Origin: Peltaster fructicola
Lineage: Eukaryota; Ascomycota; Dothideomycetes
Reading direction: 5' to 3'
DNA: 64,000 nucleotides
Assembly (NCBI GenBank): GCA_001592805.2
Contig: CP051141.1
Span: 2,232,001-2,296,000 of the forward strand
Shown here: positions 54,301 through 64,000 of the stretch, one piece after another
Layout of the letters: each line of letters begins with the position of its first letter
Numbering within the stretch: the first letter of the stretch is position 1
Program-made: the position numbers and the translations under genes
Notes under the pieces: model-generated
Database searches by the model: none
Told to the model about the DNA's origin: nothing
What the model saw: only the letters and a program-made list of their open reading frames with translations

Positions 54301-55123
54301 GTAGCATGGCTAGTGACGACGAGATGCCGCTGATATGTTCAACTGGGGCACTCAATGACTTGTGTAGCCATGCCCATGGCTTACACGCTGGTGCCGCGAT
54401 GATTGTGAGGTCTCCGGTGTGTCGAGGGACATGTAGGAGCGCCGACATATCTTTCCATTGATTTTGATGTGTGAGATCCCGAACGACCAGGCAGTATGTG
54501 AGCCATTGGCCTGGATCAATTCCATGAACGAATGACTGACGTTGCCAATTTCGAGTTGAGAGAGATTGGCAGGATACGTGTGGTGGTAGGTTCATCTGTA
54601 TGACGATCTCCAACGCATCGCCCCTCTCTCGTTGATGTGTGCATGATACCTGGGCCAGTTTCTGCTTGAAGCGATAATGTAGGCGGCCAGGTGGAGGTCG
54701 ATGTGCGTGTGATCTCAGCTCGTTTCGTTGTAGGTTGAGTTGCAAGCATGGCTCAGCACCGATACCGCGTGTGACTTCTTGTTTGTGTATGATCAAGAGG
54801 TCGTCCCTCGGCATTGTGCCTACACCAATGGCAAAGCCCTTACAGACAAGCCTGTCGTCCATAGCTGTACGCACTGTGAAATGGAATGGAAAGATGGAGT
54901 GTTCTTGTAGAGAGTGACCGTATTGTAGGTTGTGCTCGTGGTCTGTGCGTGTGGTATTCAGAATGGAAGGAGCATGTGCACGAGATAAATGAACATCATG
55001 TGCAGTGGTGGGAGGTTCAGAGAATATGGATTTCTTACTTACAAACGTGCATCGTTTGCTCGTGACAAGCGAGCAAACATCGTAAGGCGACGTCTTTCGA
55101 ATCACACTGCCGCAGCCAAGCAT
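51359..55123 (-). CDS. RNA-directed RNA polymerase (RNAi pathway)
   Basis: One frame of 1254 residues from ATG at 55123. The catalytic double-psi beta-barrel motif reads CSGGDLDGDDYLVIWD, with upstream NRNGFCFSDGVGKMS and RLGGYKGIIVVDK and the LHPGDIR segment, as in QDE-1/SAD-1/RRP-3 type eukaryotic RdRPs. The N-terminal stretch from about residue 65 (NLQYGHSLQEHSIFPF) still resembles family members, so the ATG at 54862 is less likely as start. A GTAAGTAAG donor-like signal lies near residue 29, so the extreme N-terminus is uncertain. It makes double-stranded RNA for Dicer; Argonaute is in the same window. Only 9 bases separate its ATG from the stop of the upstream gene. Confidence 0.95.
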   Translation of the reverse strand: MLGCGSVIRKTSPYDVCSLVTSKRCTFVSKKSIFSEPPTTAHDVHLSRAHAPSILNTTRTDHEHNLQYGHSLQEHSIFPFHFTVRTAMDDRLVCKGFAIGVGTMPRDDLLIIHKQEVTRGIGAEPCLQLNLQRNELRSHAHRPPPGRLHYRFKQKLAQVSCTHQRERGDALEIVIQMNLPPHVSCQSLSTRNWQRQSFVHGIDPGQWLTYCLVVRDLTHQNQWKDMSALLHVPRHTGDLTIIAAPACKPWAWLHKSLSAPVEHISGISSSLAMLHLADGQVHLPYKLMYQLEVCISHGYLREYNLNHAFATRLQSLDNDTGTPGMAQYLLEHIAGLKQHFVDPTDIFKYQYEVKAFRPAPPSYCIALQSATITPTTMYFHTPTVEMSNRILRKYSQLDRHFLRVKFRDEQHFGRVRAADDGSDDAIFKRFNQVLKQGITVGGRTFHFLAYGNSQLRENGAYFFASTHELSAEDLRKQMGTFSQIKVVAKYASRLGQAFSTTRAAWNQVEVVDIDDINRNGFCFSDGVGKMSLFVARMIAEHLKLPSSPEHCPSALQFRLGGYKGIIVVDKHLTGQVIQLRPSQNKFPASHRGLEICRSAQYSATFLNQQIILLLSCLGVPDEAIVERQREMIRDLHTAMSDEQMAVRLLLKSVDQNRTTEALASMIQDGFMRVQEPFFMSCLRLWLSWSVKWLKEKARILIPDGAFLLGCVDETGILQGHVEEANPEKKQSLLPKIFVQTSTTDPSNPSKATTQVIIGLCMIARNPSLHPGDIRIVEAIDVPELHHLKNVVVFPRTGDRDIPGMCSGGDLDGDDYLVIWDPEMIPTEWNHEPMDYTPPKPTTVEDRITVNHITTFFVQHMKYDNLGRIATAHRYWADLLEAGPKHPKCLELAALHSRAVDYAKTGVPAKMGMHLKVNRWPRWAGNVKVPKHLIYDSDKILHQLFRNVDFVDFIPAHECRFDKRILDAYKLDIDLLNSARALKRQYDEALRRLMSQHEIESEYEVWTGFVLSHNDEIREWTLAEALGNALAAIQHQFRLMVFQAAGTKEQEQDKAKLGPYIAAMYTVTAQDAEAGEDTDTTFVSFPWIFRRELGHIANGRFGAADTGKVKPRGHEVGTVKSPAMLRGVEQSRPSSELLELLDAPRAEQSASTPRLPCDSTFEMLAPAMVNAKSHTSEPVNQIGKSYAVDLSILTELKAPALATVDAPTDHQAQLDSTICCTSKTCAKDTLFDDDTDEDDMQPPTKNIFDRIADIL

Positions 55124-55132
55124 ACGTACGCT

Positions 55133-58110
55133 TCATATCATGTCCTCCATCTGAGGTGTGCTCATCAATAGGTCATCGCCGTTGAAGACAGTCTCGTTGA
55201 GATCCTCCTCCCAGATTTTAGACACATGTCCCTTGCTTGTGTGACGCCTGCTAGGTGAGACGTTTGCAGACATTGCAGTGAGCGGACGCCGCCGAGATGA
55301 GGCATTGGAAGGTAGAACATCGCTGGTCGCCCTTCGAAGGACGCTTGTAGGCTGAGGTACGACAGTCGATACACTGGCGGACTTGCGATGCGTGTGTTTG
55401 TGGCTTCGAGCTTCTGGCAGAGCGCTTGCCTTACCAGGCTTCGGATCCGCAGTGGATGTTGTTGAGTCATCATCTCGTTCGAGGCCCTGCTGAGCTGGTC
55501 TGATACCCATTGCTGCAAGCATGTTGTCATGGACAGTACTGAGCCTGGCGATCTCTTCGTCTTTGGTGATGCACATGCTTTCCAGCTTCTCGATCTGCAG
55601 CGTGTCAGCAAGAACAATTAGTGAGGTGGCAACAAACCTTGATGGTGTATTCGTGGATCGTAGCATGTGCCTGTACGACTTCATCCTCAACCTCGGTGCG
55701 CTTTTCTTGCGCTTCGGTGAGTTGGTCTTGGAGCGCTTGTAGACGTTCGACATGTTGATGTTGCTGCCTGCTCAAGGCTCTCTCGTGGTCGGCTGATATT
55801 GTCTGCAATGCAGCAGTGAGTTCATCATGTGCTTGCGACTTCAGCATGGATAGACTCTCGGTATGTCGTTTGATTTGTTGTTGCACCTCAGCCCTCGATT
55901 CATTTCTTGCGTTGGTCAAGTTGTTCAGCGTCAGAGTATACTCCTCATGTGTACGAGCAGCTTTCTGGTTCTGCTCTTGTAGCTCTATCGTCAAATTCTC
56001 CACGGTTTTCATGAGCCTGTCTGAGGCATACTGACACTCTTCATGCTCTTTCTGCTGATGAGAAAGCTTCTCAAGTAGATCGTCAACCTGAGATTGCTTC
56101 GTGGCAAGCTCGATGGAATACTCGAGCATATCTGCAGAGTGCTGTCGCTCGAGGTCTTGTACCTTCAATGCATGCTGCGAGGCCGCTTGTTCGATGTGTT
56201 GGGCAGACTCTGCAAGTTTCGAGCTCAGGCTGTCGTTCTCCACCAGCATTGACTGGAGCTCGGTGGCCACGAATGTATGACGGTCTCTTTCTTGCTGAAC
56301 GAGCTGTTCAAGCTGCGCAGCCTTCTCCAAGATGTTCACATTGCTTGCGGACACTTCTTCGTAGCGGTCTTGTAGTGAGTGATACCGAGCTCTCTCCTCA
56401 CGTAATGGCTGCTCTACTTCCGCACAGCGCCTCTCGAGATCCTGCCATCGATCGTGGAATAGATTACGTATGCTGTCTCTTTCTGCAATGAGCCTGCCCT
56501 GTAGATAGTCGTCCAGAGCATCCTGCCAGTCATGAACATTGGAGGTCACTGATATGGGCTTGTATACCGAACGCTCTGGCGTTGGTAATGCGTGAGAGCA
56601 TGGCTTGGTGGACTGGTGAGTAGCAGCATGCAACTCCAGAATGACGTCGAGAGCCGTGTGGTGTTGTGATGAGCGAGTACGACAGATAGCCGCTTTGAGC
56701 TGCAGAGAGCACAGTCGAGCGATCATGATGTTTCGCTGTGCGACGAAGTGAACGCTGCATGCACCATCTTCTCTCAAAGTCACACCTGTCTGTCTGACCA
56801 GTGTCAGCAATTGCGAGTACTGTGCAGCAGTCGACTGGTGTGCCATTGTTGGGATCGTGTCTGGCAACAGCAGTTGTGTGTCGATGAGCTTGACGATAAC
56901 GTCTAGAGCTCGAATGAGAGCTGTTGTTGACTGTTGAGTGAGCTGATCCCGGAGGATGACGTCCGGTACGAACTGTACAAAGCCAGTTAGTGCTGAGGGT
57001 GCGACAGTCATGAAAAAAAGTTGGAGATCGTTGTCCGAGAGTGGTAGGAGTAGCTCTGCAAGCTTGAGAGGCTCTCCTAGCTGCGTTGACCATGTTGACT
57101 GCACTACCTGCGGTGCCATAAACGGGCTCTGCAGATTGCTCAAGAAGAGCATGGCTACAATCCGTAGTTGATCTGCAACACCAGGCTGTACGACTTTCTC
57201 TTCCAGCTTGCGAAGGATGGCGACGTTCGTCTTGCACCATCCTTCACGTATGCTTGGTGATATGTGCTTAACGAGCTCGTTGGACAGGTGAAGAGCCTCT
57301 CTTGCTTCGCTGTTCTCACTACGACAAGCCCACAGAGCTTTCAGCACCACCAATTGCAAAGTCTTGGGTGCCTTGCGTCCGGTGAAGTAGTCGTTAAGCT
57401 TGGTAGGTACCCAGTGGGGTGTACCAGTGATGAGATCGTCAGCATTGAAGGAGCTGATGGTCTTGGCCGGACTGATTGCGCCAAGCATGCAGGTCATGGT
57501 CGACAAGGCATACAAGGCAAAGCAGTTGCCATCAGCAGACTGAGTACTATTCACAATGCTCAGGAGTCTGCGCTCGATCTTCTCCAGCGTCTGGTGTGTG
57601 AGCAGCGTCGTCAGTGGTCGAAGTGCTCCGTTCATCAAGGTATGAAGTCTCTTGACGGCTTGCTCGGTAGGAGAGCTCGCTGTGTGGTCTAATATGTCGA
57701 GAAAGAATGACTGGCACTGTTCTGGAAGTGCCACATCTGGTGGAAGTGGATGCGATAGGATGGCAAGGACCGCATCGTGCTTGTCTTGTGTGATCAAGTC
57801 ATAGAGAAGCTTTGGCTGCTGCTGTAGGAAGGTATCTCGAATAGTGATGTTGTGGCAAAGGATAGTGATAAGCTCGGTGATGTATGGCCAAGAGGCGGCT
57901 GAAAGAATGGCTCTTACGAGTGATGGGATCTGACATGGCCTGCTTGCCGTCCATATCGCGATCTCATGCTGTGAGCAGCGCGTGCAGATGTCGTGCAGTG
58001 TCTGCTGGTAGTGTTAGCTGTGATCAAGCTTTGCATCGTAGATTTACACTCAGCTGCGTTTGATACCGGCTCCCGACGATCCTGTCTATCTCGGCGGTGA
58101 GCGATACCAT
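55133..58110 (-). CDS. Large helical-repeat plus coiled-coil protein, ~963 aa
   Basis: Exons 58048-58110, 55638-58004 and 55133-55594 (two 43-bp introns) give ~963 residues. Residues ~20-480 look like an all-helical, armadillo-like array (ELITILCHNITIRDTFLQQQ ... LRIVAMLFLSNLQSPFMAPQ). Residues ~500-830 form a long coiled coil (ERRCAEVEQPLREERARYHS, QERDRHTFVATELQSMLVEN, VEDEVVQAHATIHEYTIK). The last ~130 residues are disordered and basic/Ser-rich. The layout recalls animal CIP2A and vesicle tethers of the p115 kind, but I see no motif that proves either. It precedes RdRP on the same strand, 9 bp apart. Confidence 0.7.
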
Positions 58111-58858
58111 CGTCGCAATGGGGAGTATTGTTACATGTCCCTGTCGCGACCTATATCGTCAGAATTGTGCACGGCCGTTGCGTGGGCAACGACGTGTTGC
58201 TCCGGTCGACGATGACTTCAGCCCTATGTTGGCGTTGGATTTCATCGATCCAGATGAAATACATGGTGTGTTATTGTTCTTGAGCACGATCGCTACTTGT
58301 AGTCTATGCTCAGCTAGATTGCCGATTTCGACCTGGGCATTTCAAATAGCTTCACAGCTGTAAATGCGTGCTATAGAACTGCATGGGCGATATAGAGCCC
58401 ATCTGAACAATGCCACAACGACCTGAGATATATGAAGTGCTAGGACTGTCTTGGAACATGCTCCGAACGCTCATCTCAGAAGTCAGATTCAATGTTGAAG
58501 TGTAGGGAATGTCGCCTGATCTGTGATTTAGAATGGTTGTAGGAGTTCCCTGACTCGCGTGTGCAAGCTTACGCTCTTGGCAATCAACATCTTTAAGCAC
58601 TTATAACTCCTCTAGCTTGAGCCAGACCGTGACACGTGTATGACAGCTTCGCTAGAGCTCGATGCTAGCTTCAAGTGCACTGAGTTTCCAGGGTAGCGGA
58701 GTTCATTTAGAGCTACAACGAGTAGGCAAAGATGACCGCCTCAGATGTTCTCAAATTTGCTTCCCGGGATGTGCTAGACAGTGGAGAGACCCTCCTCTCC
58801 TGGAGGGACAAAGCGTGCTGATCATCATACTGAAGTTTTTGGCCCGGATGTTTATCTC
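58111..58858. other. Intergenic, no gene seen
   Basis: 5' flank of the helical-repeat gene and upstream of tRNA-Glu. Short frames only. Confidence 0.4.
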
Positions 58859-58959
58859 TCCTTAATAGTCCAGTGGCTAGGATATCTCGCTTTCATCATC
58901 TGGTCTTAGACCAGACGAAAGCTGCCGAGAAGACCGGGGTTCAATTCCCCGTTAAGGAA
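58859..58959 (+). tRNA. trnE(TTC): tRNA-Glu (UUC) with 29-nt intron
   Basis: Acceptor arms TCCTTAA (58859-58865) and TTAAGGA (58952-58958) pair perfectly. The D-arm AGTCCAGTGGCTAGGAT contains the A box. The anticodon stem TCTCG (58885-58889) pairs with CGAGA (58926-58930). The loop reads CT-TTC-A, with anticodon TTC at 58892-58894. The T arm GGGGTTCAATTCCCC is the B box. A 29-nt intron (58896-58924) follows position 37; it contains a 7-bp hairpin TCTGGTC/GACCAGA and a GAAAG that can pair with the anticodon CTTTC, as expected for a tRNA splicing substrate. Confidence 0.93.
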
Positions 58960-58963
58960 GCTA

Positions 58964-58968
58964 TTTTT
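58964..58968 (+). terminator. RNA polymerase III terminator (T5)
   Basis: A run of five T begins four bases after the last templated base of tRNA-Glu. Confidence 0.75.
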
Positions 58969-59313
58969 GACCTTTTGATGCACAATCAGATAGACCTGAG
59001 TATGCTCCATCTTCTCCTGCAGGTTTGGACGTGTTTGGAGCTGTATTGAGACCGTGATGGTCATTGGGGAGTTTGTGTGTAATGGATGAGGTGGATTTCA
59101 ACCCTGACTCGCGCATATTAATTTTGAGCTTCATACCACACGTGCGACGCTGGTGCAATCAATACGAGACTTAGACCTAGACACGCGTTTGCATAGCTGA
59201 GCAGTCGTGATCCAGCACCACCAACATCAGCTACGAGTCTACGGCGTCGTCCTCAACGATAACCTTGCACTAAACGTACATCACTTTGAACACGAATAAG
59301 CGACAAGCCTCGA
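58969..59313. other. Intergenic, no gene seen
   Basis: 345 bp between tRNA-Glu and the uS7m stop; nothing recognised. Confidence 0.4.
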
Positions 59314-60426
59314 TTAAAAGTTCCTATTTTTACGGATCTTCACGTTCAGGTTACTTCGTGCAGTCGTACCCAGCCTGTGGACCGTATCCCTCCTCTGCCA
59401 AACAGCACTCCTGCCTTCGATCACTGCAACGAGCTCCTCAGCGACTTTCTGTGGGAACATCATCTTGCCACTGCCTCGACTGGTCTTCTTAGAGGCAGCC
59501 TCTAGAATCCAGTTGAATGCAATCCGTCTTCGTTGTCTGAGACCAAGTGGCACAGGCAGCTGCAAAGCCACACCACCACCGGCGGCACCCTTCTGACTTC
59601 GGATTCGGATCAGAGGTGCTATTGAGTCGATAGCCAGGGTCAGATAAGCCACCGGGTTGAGAGGGAGATGTGCGGCAGGTGGTGCGCCAGGAAGAAGAGG
59701 TCGTGAAGGTGAAAATGTAGGAGCAGGGTTGGTACGCAGGATACTGAGGATATGTGCCATCCATCTTTGAGCTCTGGCGAGCTTACCATGTGTCATCAGC
59801 AACTTTGTAAGCTGGATCACAACTGGCTCATCTCGATGGTTTCTGCCGTCTCGAGCTGGAATCGGCAGAGTCGGGAGGTCGAATTTATGCCCGGGATGCT
59901 GCACTGCTAGTGCTGATTGATACGCTGCGCGCTGTGTCTGAGTTGGTATCATTGCTGTGTCCAACTCACCAGGCTGCTCACCAGATGTCAATTCCGGCTG
60001 CATGCGCCTTGCGTATGTTGAGAATGATCGTTTGCCAGTGGCATCTTGCTTCATGACCTTTGGCGCAGATTTCTTGAGCTCTGGTTCTTCTGCAAGGATC
60101 TTCTGTTGTCAGATTCTGATATAGTCTCATTCGTATAGCCATACCTCTTGCACTGGAGTGCCTTGGCCTTCAATATCTGGTCCTTTCTCGCCCATAATCT
60201 TGGCCATCTTCGCTGCCTCTTCACTGACATGCTCTGCTTGTTGCATGTTTGGACCGACCTCTCCTGCGGCCTCTGGGAGCTTGCTTGCATCATTGGTGGC
60301 TTTATCTGCGAATCCACGCTGTGCAACGACTCTTCTGACGCCAATGACAGCACCACGAGCTCGACAAGGGCGGGCGGCGCGAAATGCGAGCGTGCAGACA
60401 ACGCCAATGGATGGTGCTGGCGACAT
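59314..60426 (-). CDS. RSM7: Mitochondrial small ribosomal subunit protein uS7m
   Basis: Exons 60145-60426 and 59314-60102 with a 42-bp intron (GTATGG...CAACAG) give 356 residues. The N-terminus is Arg/Ala-rich without acids (residues 1-40), a presequence. The S7 domain spans about residues 190-356: LTKLLMTHGKLARAQRWMAH, then IRSQKGAAGGGVALQLPVPL and RQRRRIAFNWILEAASKK, and the C-terminal MMFPQKVAEELVAVIEG. uS7 nucleates the head of the small subunit by binding 16S-like rRNA. Confidence 0.93.
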
Positions 60427-60779
60427 TGTGATGATGGTGATTGTGTAGTATGGAAAGAATCAATGCTGGTGCATTTGGTCTTGGCGAAGTGAGGACAGGT
60501 GGGACGCATCCCCTTTGGGCGTTGTTAGACTGTGAGCACATGTTTGACCACTCCTACTCGCCTGAACGCATCAACTACGTTACTCATGCTGATTGCTGCT
60601 GTACCGACCTATGTGGGTTGCCGTAGCAAGTACTGTTCAACGACAAAAGACACGGCGATGCTCTTTCATGTATGATATACACTACTGAGGACTCAAGAGC
60701 AGGGTTGCGATACACTATCGCCATGAACCAAAGCTACCCTCAAGACATAGTCATGCTAATGTACAGATACATCTGACCT
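60427..60779. other. uS7m promoter / GH76 gene 3' region
   Basis: 353 bp without a supported gene. Confidence 0.4.
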
Positions 60780-62192
60780 CTACAAGTTCAGGAGACACTG
60801 CCCAGCAACAACCAACACCGCTGCGAAAGCAACAGTCGACAGACCACTGCTTAATGGCACAGCTGCACCCTTGTACGTGCTTGTCGATGGCGATTCGCCA
60901 CTGCTGGTGTTCGTGGATCCAGGCTGCGATGTGCTGTTACTCGCTCCTTGTCCAACACCACCAGCCTTGGATGTGCTCACACTACCGTCAATCAACAGCA
61001 ATGACTGGATCACACTCAGAGCATTCAGCTCTTCGCCAAGCCCTGTCATGTTATCGTTGGTTCCTTGCCAGCTGAAGCCACATGTGGTCTCGTTCGCTCC
61101 TTCATCGCATGATTGAGCAGCTGCTTTGGCCGAGGAAGTGAGAACAGTGTTGACTTGATCGTGGATGAAAGGAGACAAGATTGAGGCCTTTGCTAGCCAG
61201 CGAGCAGCAATGCCCTTAAAAGCGATTTCATCAGTGTTACAATTGTGGTTCGATTCACATGCTTGCTCCGTCAAGCTACTCAGTCAGCTTGGATCGATCT
61301 GCAGCGGGACAACTTACACATTGGAGTACTTGCTGGCGAAGGTTCCGACTGTGGCGTTCGTGAGCGTAAGTACACGGTCTCTCCACACAGAGGAACCGTT
61401 GGTGTAGTTGTAGAGCACTGAGGATCCGAACACTATACCTGCTCCATTGTATGACCAGGCGAGATGGTTAACGCTGCTACAATTTGTTGTAGAATCTGTA
61501 CCATCGTAGACGTTGCCTTGAGAATCAATGAGTCCAATTGAGCTGAGCCAGTTGTAGGTTGTGTCGGCCCACTGCGAGTAAGTTGAGTTGCCTGTGATCC
61601 TCGCCAATCGAGCAGAAAGCAAGAAGAACTGCCCGTTGGTGGCAGAGTTCTTATAGTCGTAGCCATTGTTGAAGCTGTAAATCTGCCAACGGATTCCTCC
61701 CTGGCAAGAGGAGTTATCCCATCGCTTTGCTTGCTCGTTCCAAACGTTGGTAGCCAGCTCTAGCCAAGGTGGTGAACCTGCGGGATTGGGAAAGCCATAT
61801 TCTACGGCGTCCAGGCATGCTAGGGCCCAGGTCGACTGGTCATCGTTACCCAAGTCTTTAGTCTGTGCTACAGGCATGTAATCATTGTTGGAGCCTTTTT
61901 GCGCTAGCAGTGCTTGTGACACAAGCGACTTGTAGGTACTGTCGTTGGTATAGATGTAGTAATCGATGAGCGCACCCCAAACAGCACCGTCCTCCCAGAA
62001 GTAGTACGGTGTGCCAAACAAGCCGATGGAGTCATTTGACGTGCTGTTGACAGGGTAGAGCTTGATCAGATCGCCGGCGATGGTTGTAGCTGCATTCTTG
62101 ATGGAGTCTGAGGAGGAAGTGTCCAGGTCAAGGGCATTGACTGTCTGGCTGAGCACAGCTGCAAGGCTCACAACCTTGAGAAACAACGCCAT
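60780..62192 (-). CDS. DCW1: GPI-anchored GH76 mannosidase-like protein (DCW1/DFG5)
   Basis: Exons 61318-62192 and 60780-61275 (42-bp intron) give 456 residues. Signal peptide MALFLKVVSLAAVLSQTVNA, then the GH76 domain: FGTPYYFWEDGAVWGALIDY, the DDQSTWALACLDAVEYGFPN stretch with its catalytic-type aspartates, and GGIRWQIYSFNNGYDYKNS. Exon 2 has the CNTDEIAFKGIAARWLA segment typical of the family. Many N-x-S/T sites are present. A Ser/Thr-rich stalk and a C-terminal hydrophobic tail (GLSTVAFAAVLVVAGQCLLN) indicate GPI anchoring. The yeast pair Dcw1/Dfg5 is thought to attach GPI proteins to wall glucan. DCW1 versus DFG5 is not resolved here. Confidence 0.92.
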
Positions 62193-62350
62193 AGTTGGTA
62201 CAAGGTAAGAGGAAAGGTAGCAACGCTTGGTGTTTGAAGTACTGACAAAATCCTCGAAGGATTCCAGGCATTACGTACAAAGCGTTGTACGCAAGACGAG
62301 CGCTTCATCGTATTTGCCATCGCTTGTCCTTCGTGAACGCTCCCAGCATG

Positions 62351-62570
62351 GCAAGTCGAAACCAAAAGTCGTCCTTTTCTCGGACCAAGCACTCAGCTGC
62401 CTTTGCGAGCCAATGATCATCGTCATTCCGAGGATCACTTTGCAGGATCTTCGGTCGTGGCAAGTTGAGACCAAAATTCGTCCTCTTTTCGGACGAAGGC
62501 TTGGCGGCTTCCAAGCCAATGATGATCACCGTTCGACGATCGCATGGCATGATCCTAGGTCAATCGAGAC
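62351..62570 (+). repeat. Two-copy imperfect tandem repeat, period ~109 bp
   Basis: GCAAGTCGAAACCAAAAGTC (62351) recurs as GCAAGTTGAGACCAAAATTC at 62460, followed in both by CGTCCTTTTCTCGGAC-like and CCAATGAT-ATC segments at matching distance. Identity is moderate. The origin is unknown; it lies upstream of the GH76 gene. Confidence 0.55.
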
Positions 62571-62818
62571 ACAAGCGCGCTTATGCTCATTCTCCAACCT
62601 CGTATTCGGCGATGTACGAGTCAGTCGGGATGCTTATGCCCATCGAGGCACCTCTGCGCCTCCGGTAGTGAGCCGCAGTCGCCTATCTCATCAAGTCAGC
62701 AATCCTGCTCCTGGCCGAGAAGTCATAACGCTCGTAACGACAAGACAAACATCCTTGATAGGTCTTGTCACCTTCGCGACCACGCATAAGGCGTTATGGG
62801 TAATCTGTGATACAACAG

Positions 62819-63107
62819 GTGGAATTTGTACGAGGTTCATCATCGAGCAATGCATTCTATGTCAACGACTTGCAGGATCTCTCTGTGGTATGTTTGGTCA
62901 ACGCCGAAGTGGCAGCCATAGATGGAGACCTCGTCAATGCTCAACCACGTCGCTGAACTCTCATAACCAATGAGTGATCAGCTGAGGCCAAGTCCGAAGT
63001 ATCGAGCTACAGCACACCAGACAGCCGCAGTGACGGACAAGACTACGACGTCGGCGACACTCAACTGTCAGCCGGTCTCGAATGGAACAAGGCTATTGAG
63101 GAGTTTC
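62819..63107 (+). CDS. Possible gene fragment or spliced exons, unresolved
   Basis: After an ACAACAG acceptor-like site, one frame reads VEFVRGSSSSNAFYVNDLQD and then VVCLVNAEVAAIDGDLVNAQ. After two stop codons (62954, 62975) the same frame resumes with EAKSEVSSYSTPDSRSDGQD and GDTQLSAGLEWNKAIEEF, then a GTAAGT donor. A 33-nt intron (62949-62981) would remove both stops in frame, but its GTCGCT donor is weak and the length is below every other intron here. Either a real spliced gene running to the right, or a decayed one. Family not recognised. Confidence 0.3.
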
Positions 63108-64000
63108 GTAAGTGGCATTGACGGGTGGACGCCTCGCTAGGTATGTCCTCTACTGCTTAGATCCAGCCGCAATGATCGGTCGTTATGATCATACTTTGCA
63201 CAATGAAATCAATACTCTGCCGTTTGGTCTTGGAAGACAACAGGATCGAATGCAGCCCGTTGTCTGTCTACAAGAGTTCCTACGGCTCATCGCAATCGTC
63301 CTTGCTCAGATCAGTGGCACAGCCGACTGGCCGACACCTACATGCCTCACACATCCTTCGACAGGAGACCTTGTCGTTGTGTTGGGCTGCGGCATGATAC
63401 TTGCATTGTGACAAGCTTACGAGCTTCAGGCGCTTGACGGCTTCTACACACTACGACGACGATTGACACACCTCATTACACCCTACCTAGCACCTGCCGC
63501 TCATGGCCGTCACAGTGGCACACCACGCATGACGACAGATGCTATCTGACTTCGCTTTCCTGGTATGTATCAGCTTTTCATGATCTCGCCTCGAGCATCG
63601 TAATGCTCAATCTCAGCATGAGGTACATGGCAATTTCTTCTTCTTAATCTTCTACTGTCCTCTTCTTGCGCCTTTCGCTGTCCGTTTGCCTGATTACTCA
63701 CATGCTCGTCGACAGCACTACTAGCAATCAGATATCATGGTGGACGTGACAGCAATCGCAATCCTCGAGCATGGCGCGGATGCATCCATAATGGGGTCTT
63801 GAGGCTGTCGTTATCATCCGCCCTGCTCATGCTGTTTCATAAGCTCGCACGCTGGCCATAGTACATACAGGAAAGCAGGCTTACCGTTCTAGCACCAAAC
63901 CGCTCGAGTGGTGCAAGATGTGTAGCTGGCAGATATGAATATCGTGGGAGGAGTAGAATAGCGAACGCTACATGCGCACATACCGTAATCATAAGCCTAC
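63108..64000. other. Right-edge region, no supported gene
   Basis: Contains intron-like signals (GTAAGT at 63108, GTATGT near 63141) and two ~70-100 codon frames (63112-63411, 63185-63397) that may be downstream exons of the preceding fragment. Nothing recognised in the last 500 bases. Confidence 0.3.

Noticed and set aside
54862-55123. Using ATG 54862 as RdRP start to widen the gap to the upstream gene
   Set aside because: Sequence resembling the RdRP family begins upstream of it (about residue 65), so this start would cut a conserved part.
62227-62973. 248-codon plus-strand frame upstream of the GH76 gene
   Set aside because: It runs through an imperfect tandem repeat and competes with a better coding-like frame at 62819-63107; no motifs.
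1-64000. Transposons, viral fossils, CRISPR arrays, rRNA
   Set aside because: No transposase, reverse transcriptase, integrase, long terminal or inverted repeat pair, or CRISPR-like spacer array was recognised by eye; the RdRP is the cellular RNAi type, not viral.

Overview
The window looks like nuclear DNA of an ascomycete fungus, most likely a Dothideomycete or a related filamentous or black-yeast lineage. Reasons: compact genes; spliceosomal introns mostly 42-65 bp with GTRNGN donors and CTRAC-like branch sites; fungal-only genes (DASH subunit SPC19, FMC1, DCW1/DFG5, GH81, bifunctional lycopene cyclase/phytoene synthase); and an intron-bearing tRNA-Glu. Lineage is an inference from gene content. 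I recognised no transposon, viral fossil, CRISPR or rRNA. All exon maps below were built by eye.

Layout. 1-3.7 kb: the end of a DUF1772 membrane protein, an adenylate-forming enzyme and a short-chain dehydrogenase on one strand, possibly the edge of a secondary-metabolism locus. 4-9.7 kb: a small unknown gene, a beta-carbonic anhydrase and a GH81 endo-1,3-beta-glucanase. 11-27.5 kb: mostly housekeeping and organelle genes: FMC1 and MRX8 (divergent), Argonaute, TRM2 (split by a frameshift), peroxisomal Lon, 2-oxoglutarate dehydrogenase E1 (KGD1), ATP synthase subunit j (ATP18) and SPC19. The SPC19 stop codon lies inside a 39-bp minisatellite. 27.8-38.7 kb: a 7TM receptor, a C2H2 zinc-finger protein and three unrecognised proteins.

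40.4-50.4 kb holds a carotenoid/rhodopsin cluster: opsin (carO-like), phytoene desaturase (carB), an unknown gene, lycopene cyclase/phytoene synthase (carRA) and a carotenoid-cleaving oxygenase (carX-like). By established pathway logic CarRA and CarB make beta-carotene, CarX cleaves it to retinal, and the opsin binds retinal through its conserved lysine. The opsin keeps both carboxylates expected of a proton pump. Its introns are the most unusual thing in the window: a required 2-nt exon, two unusually long introns with strong hairpins (one covering a 5' splice site), and sequence shared between introns.

50.5-62.2 kb: ELP6, an RNA-directed RNA polymerase (a second RNAi gene besides Argonaute), an armadillo/coiled-coil-like protein, tRNA-Glu(UUC), mitochondrial uS7 and a GPI-anchored GH76 protein. 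The last 1.8 kb holds an imperfect tandem repeat and a possible gene remnant.
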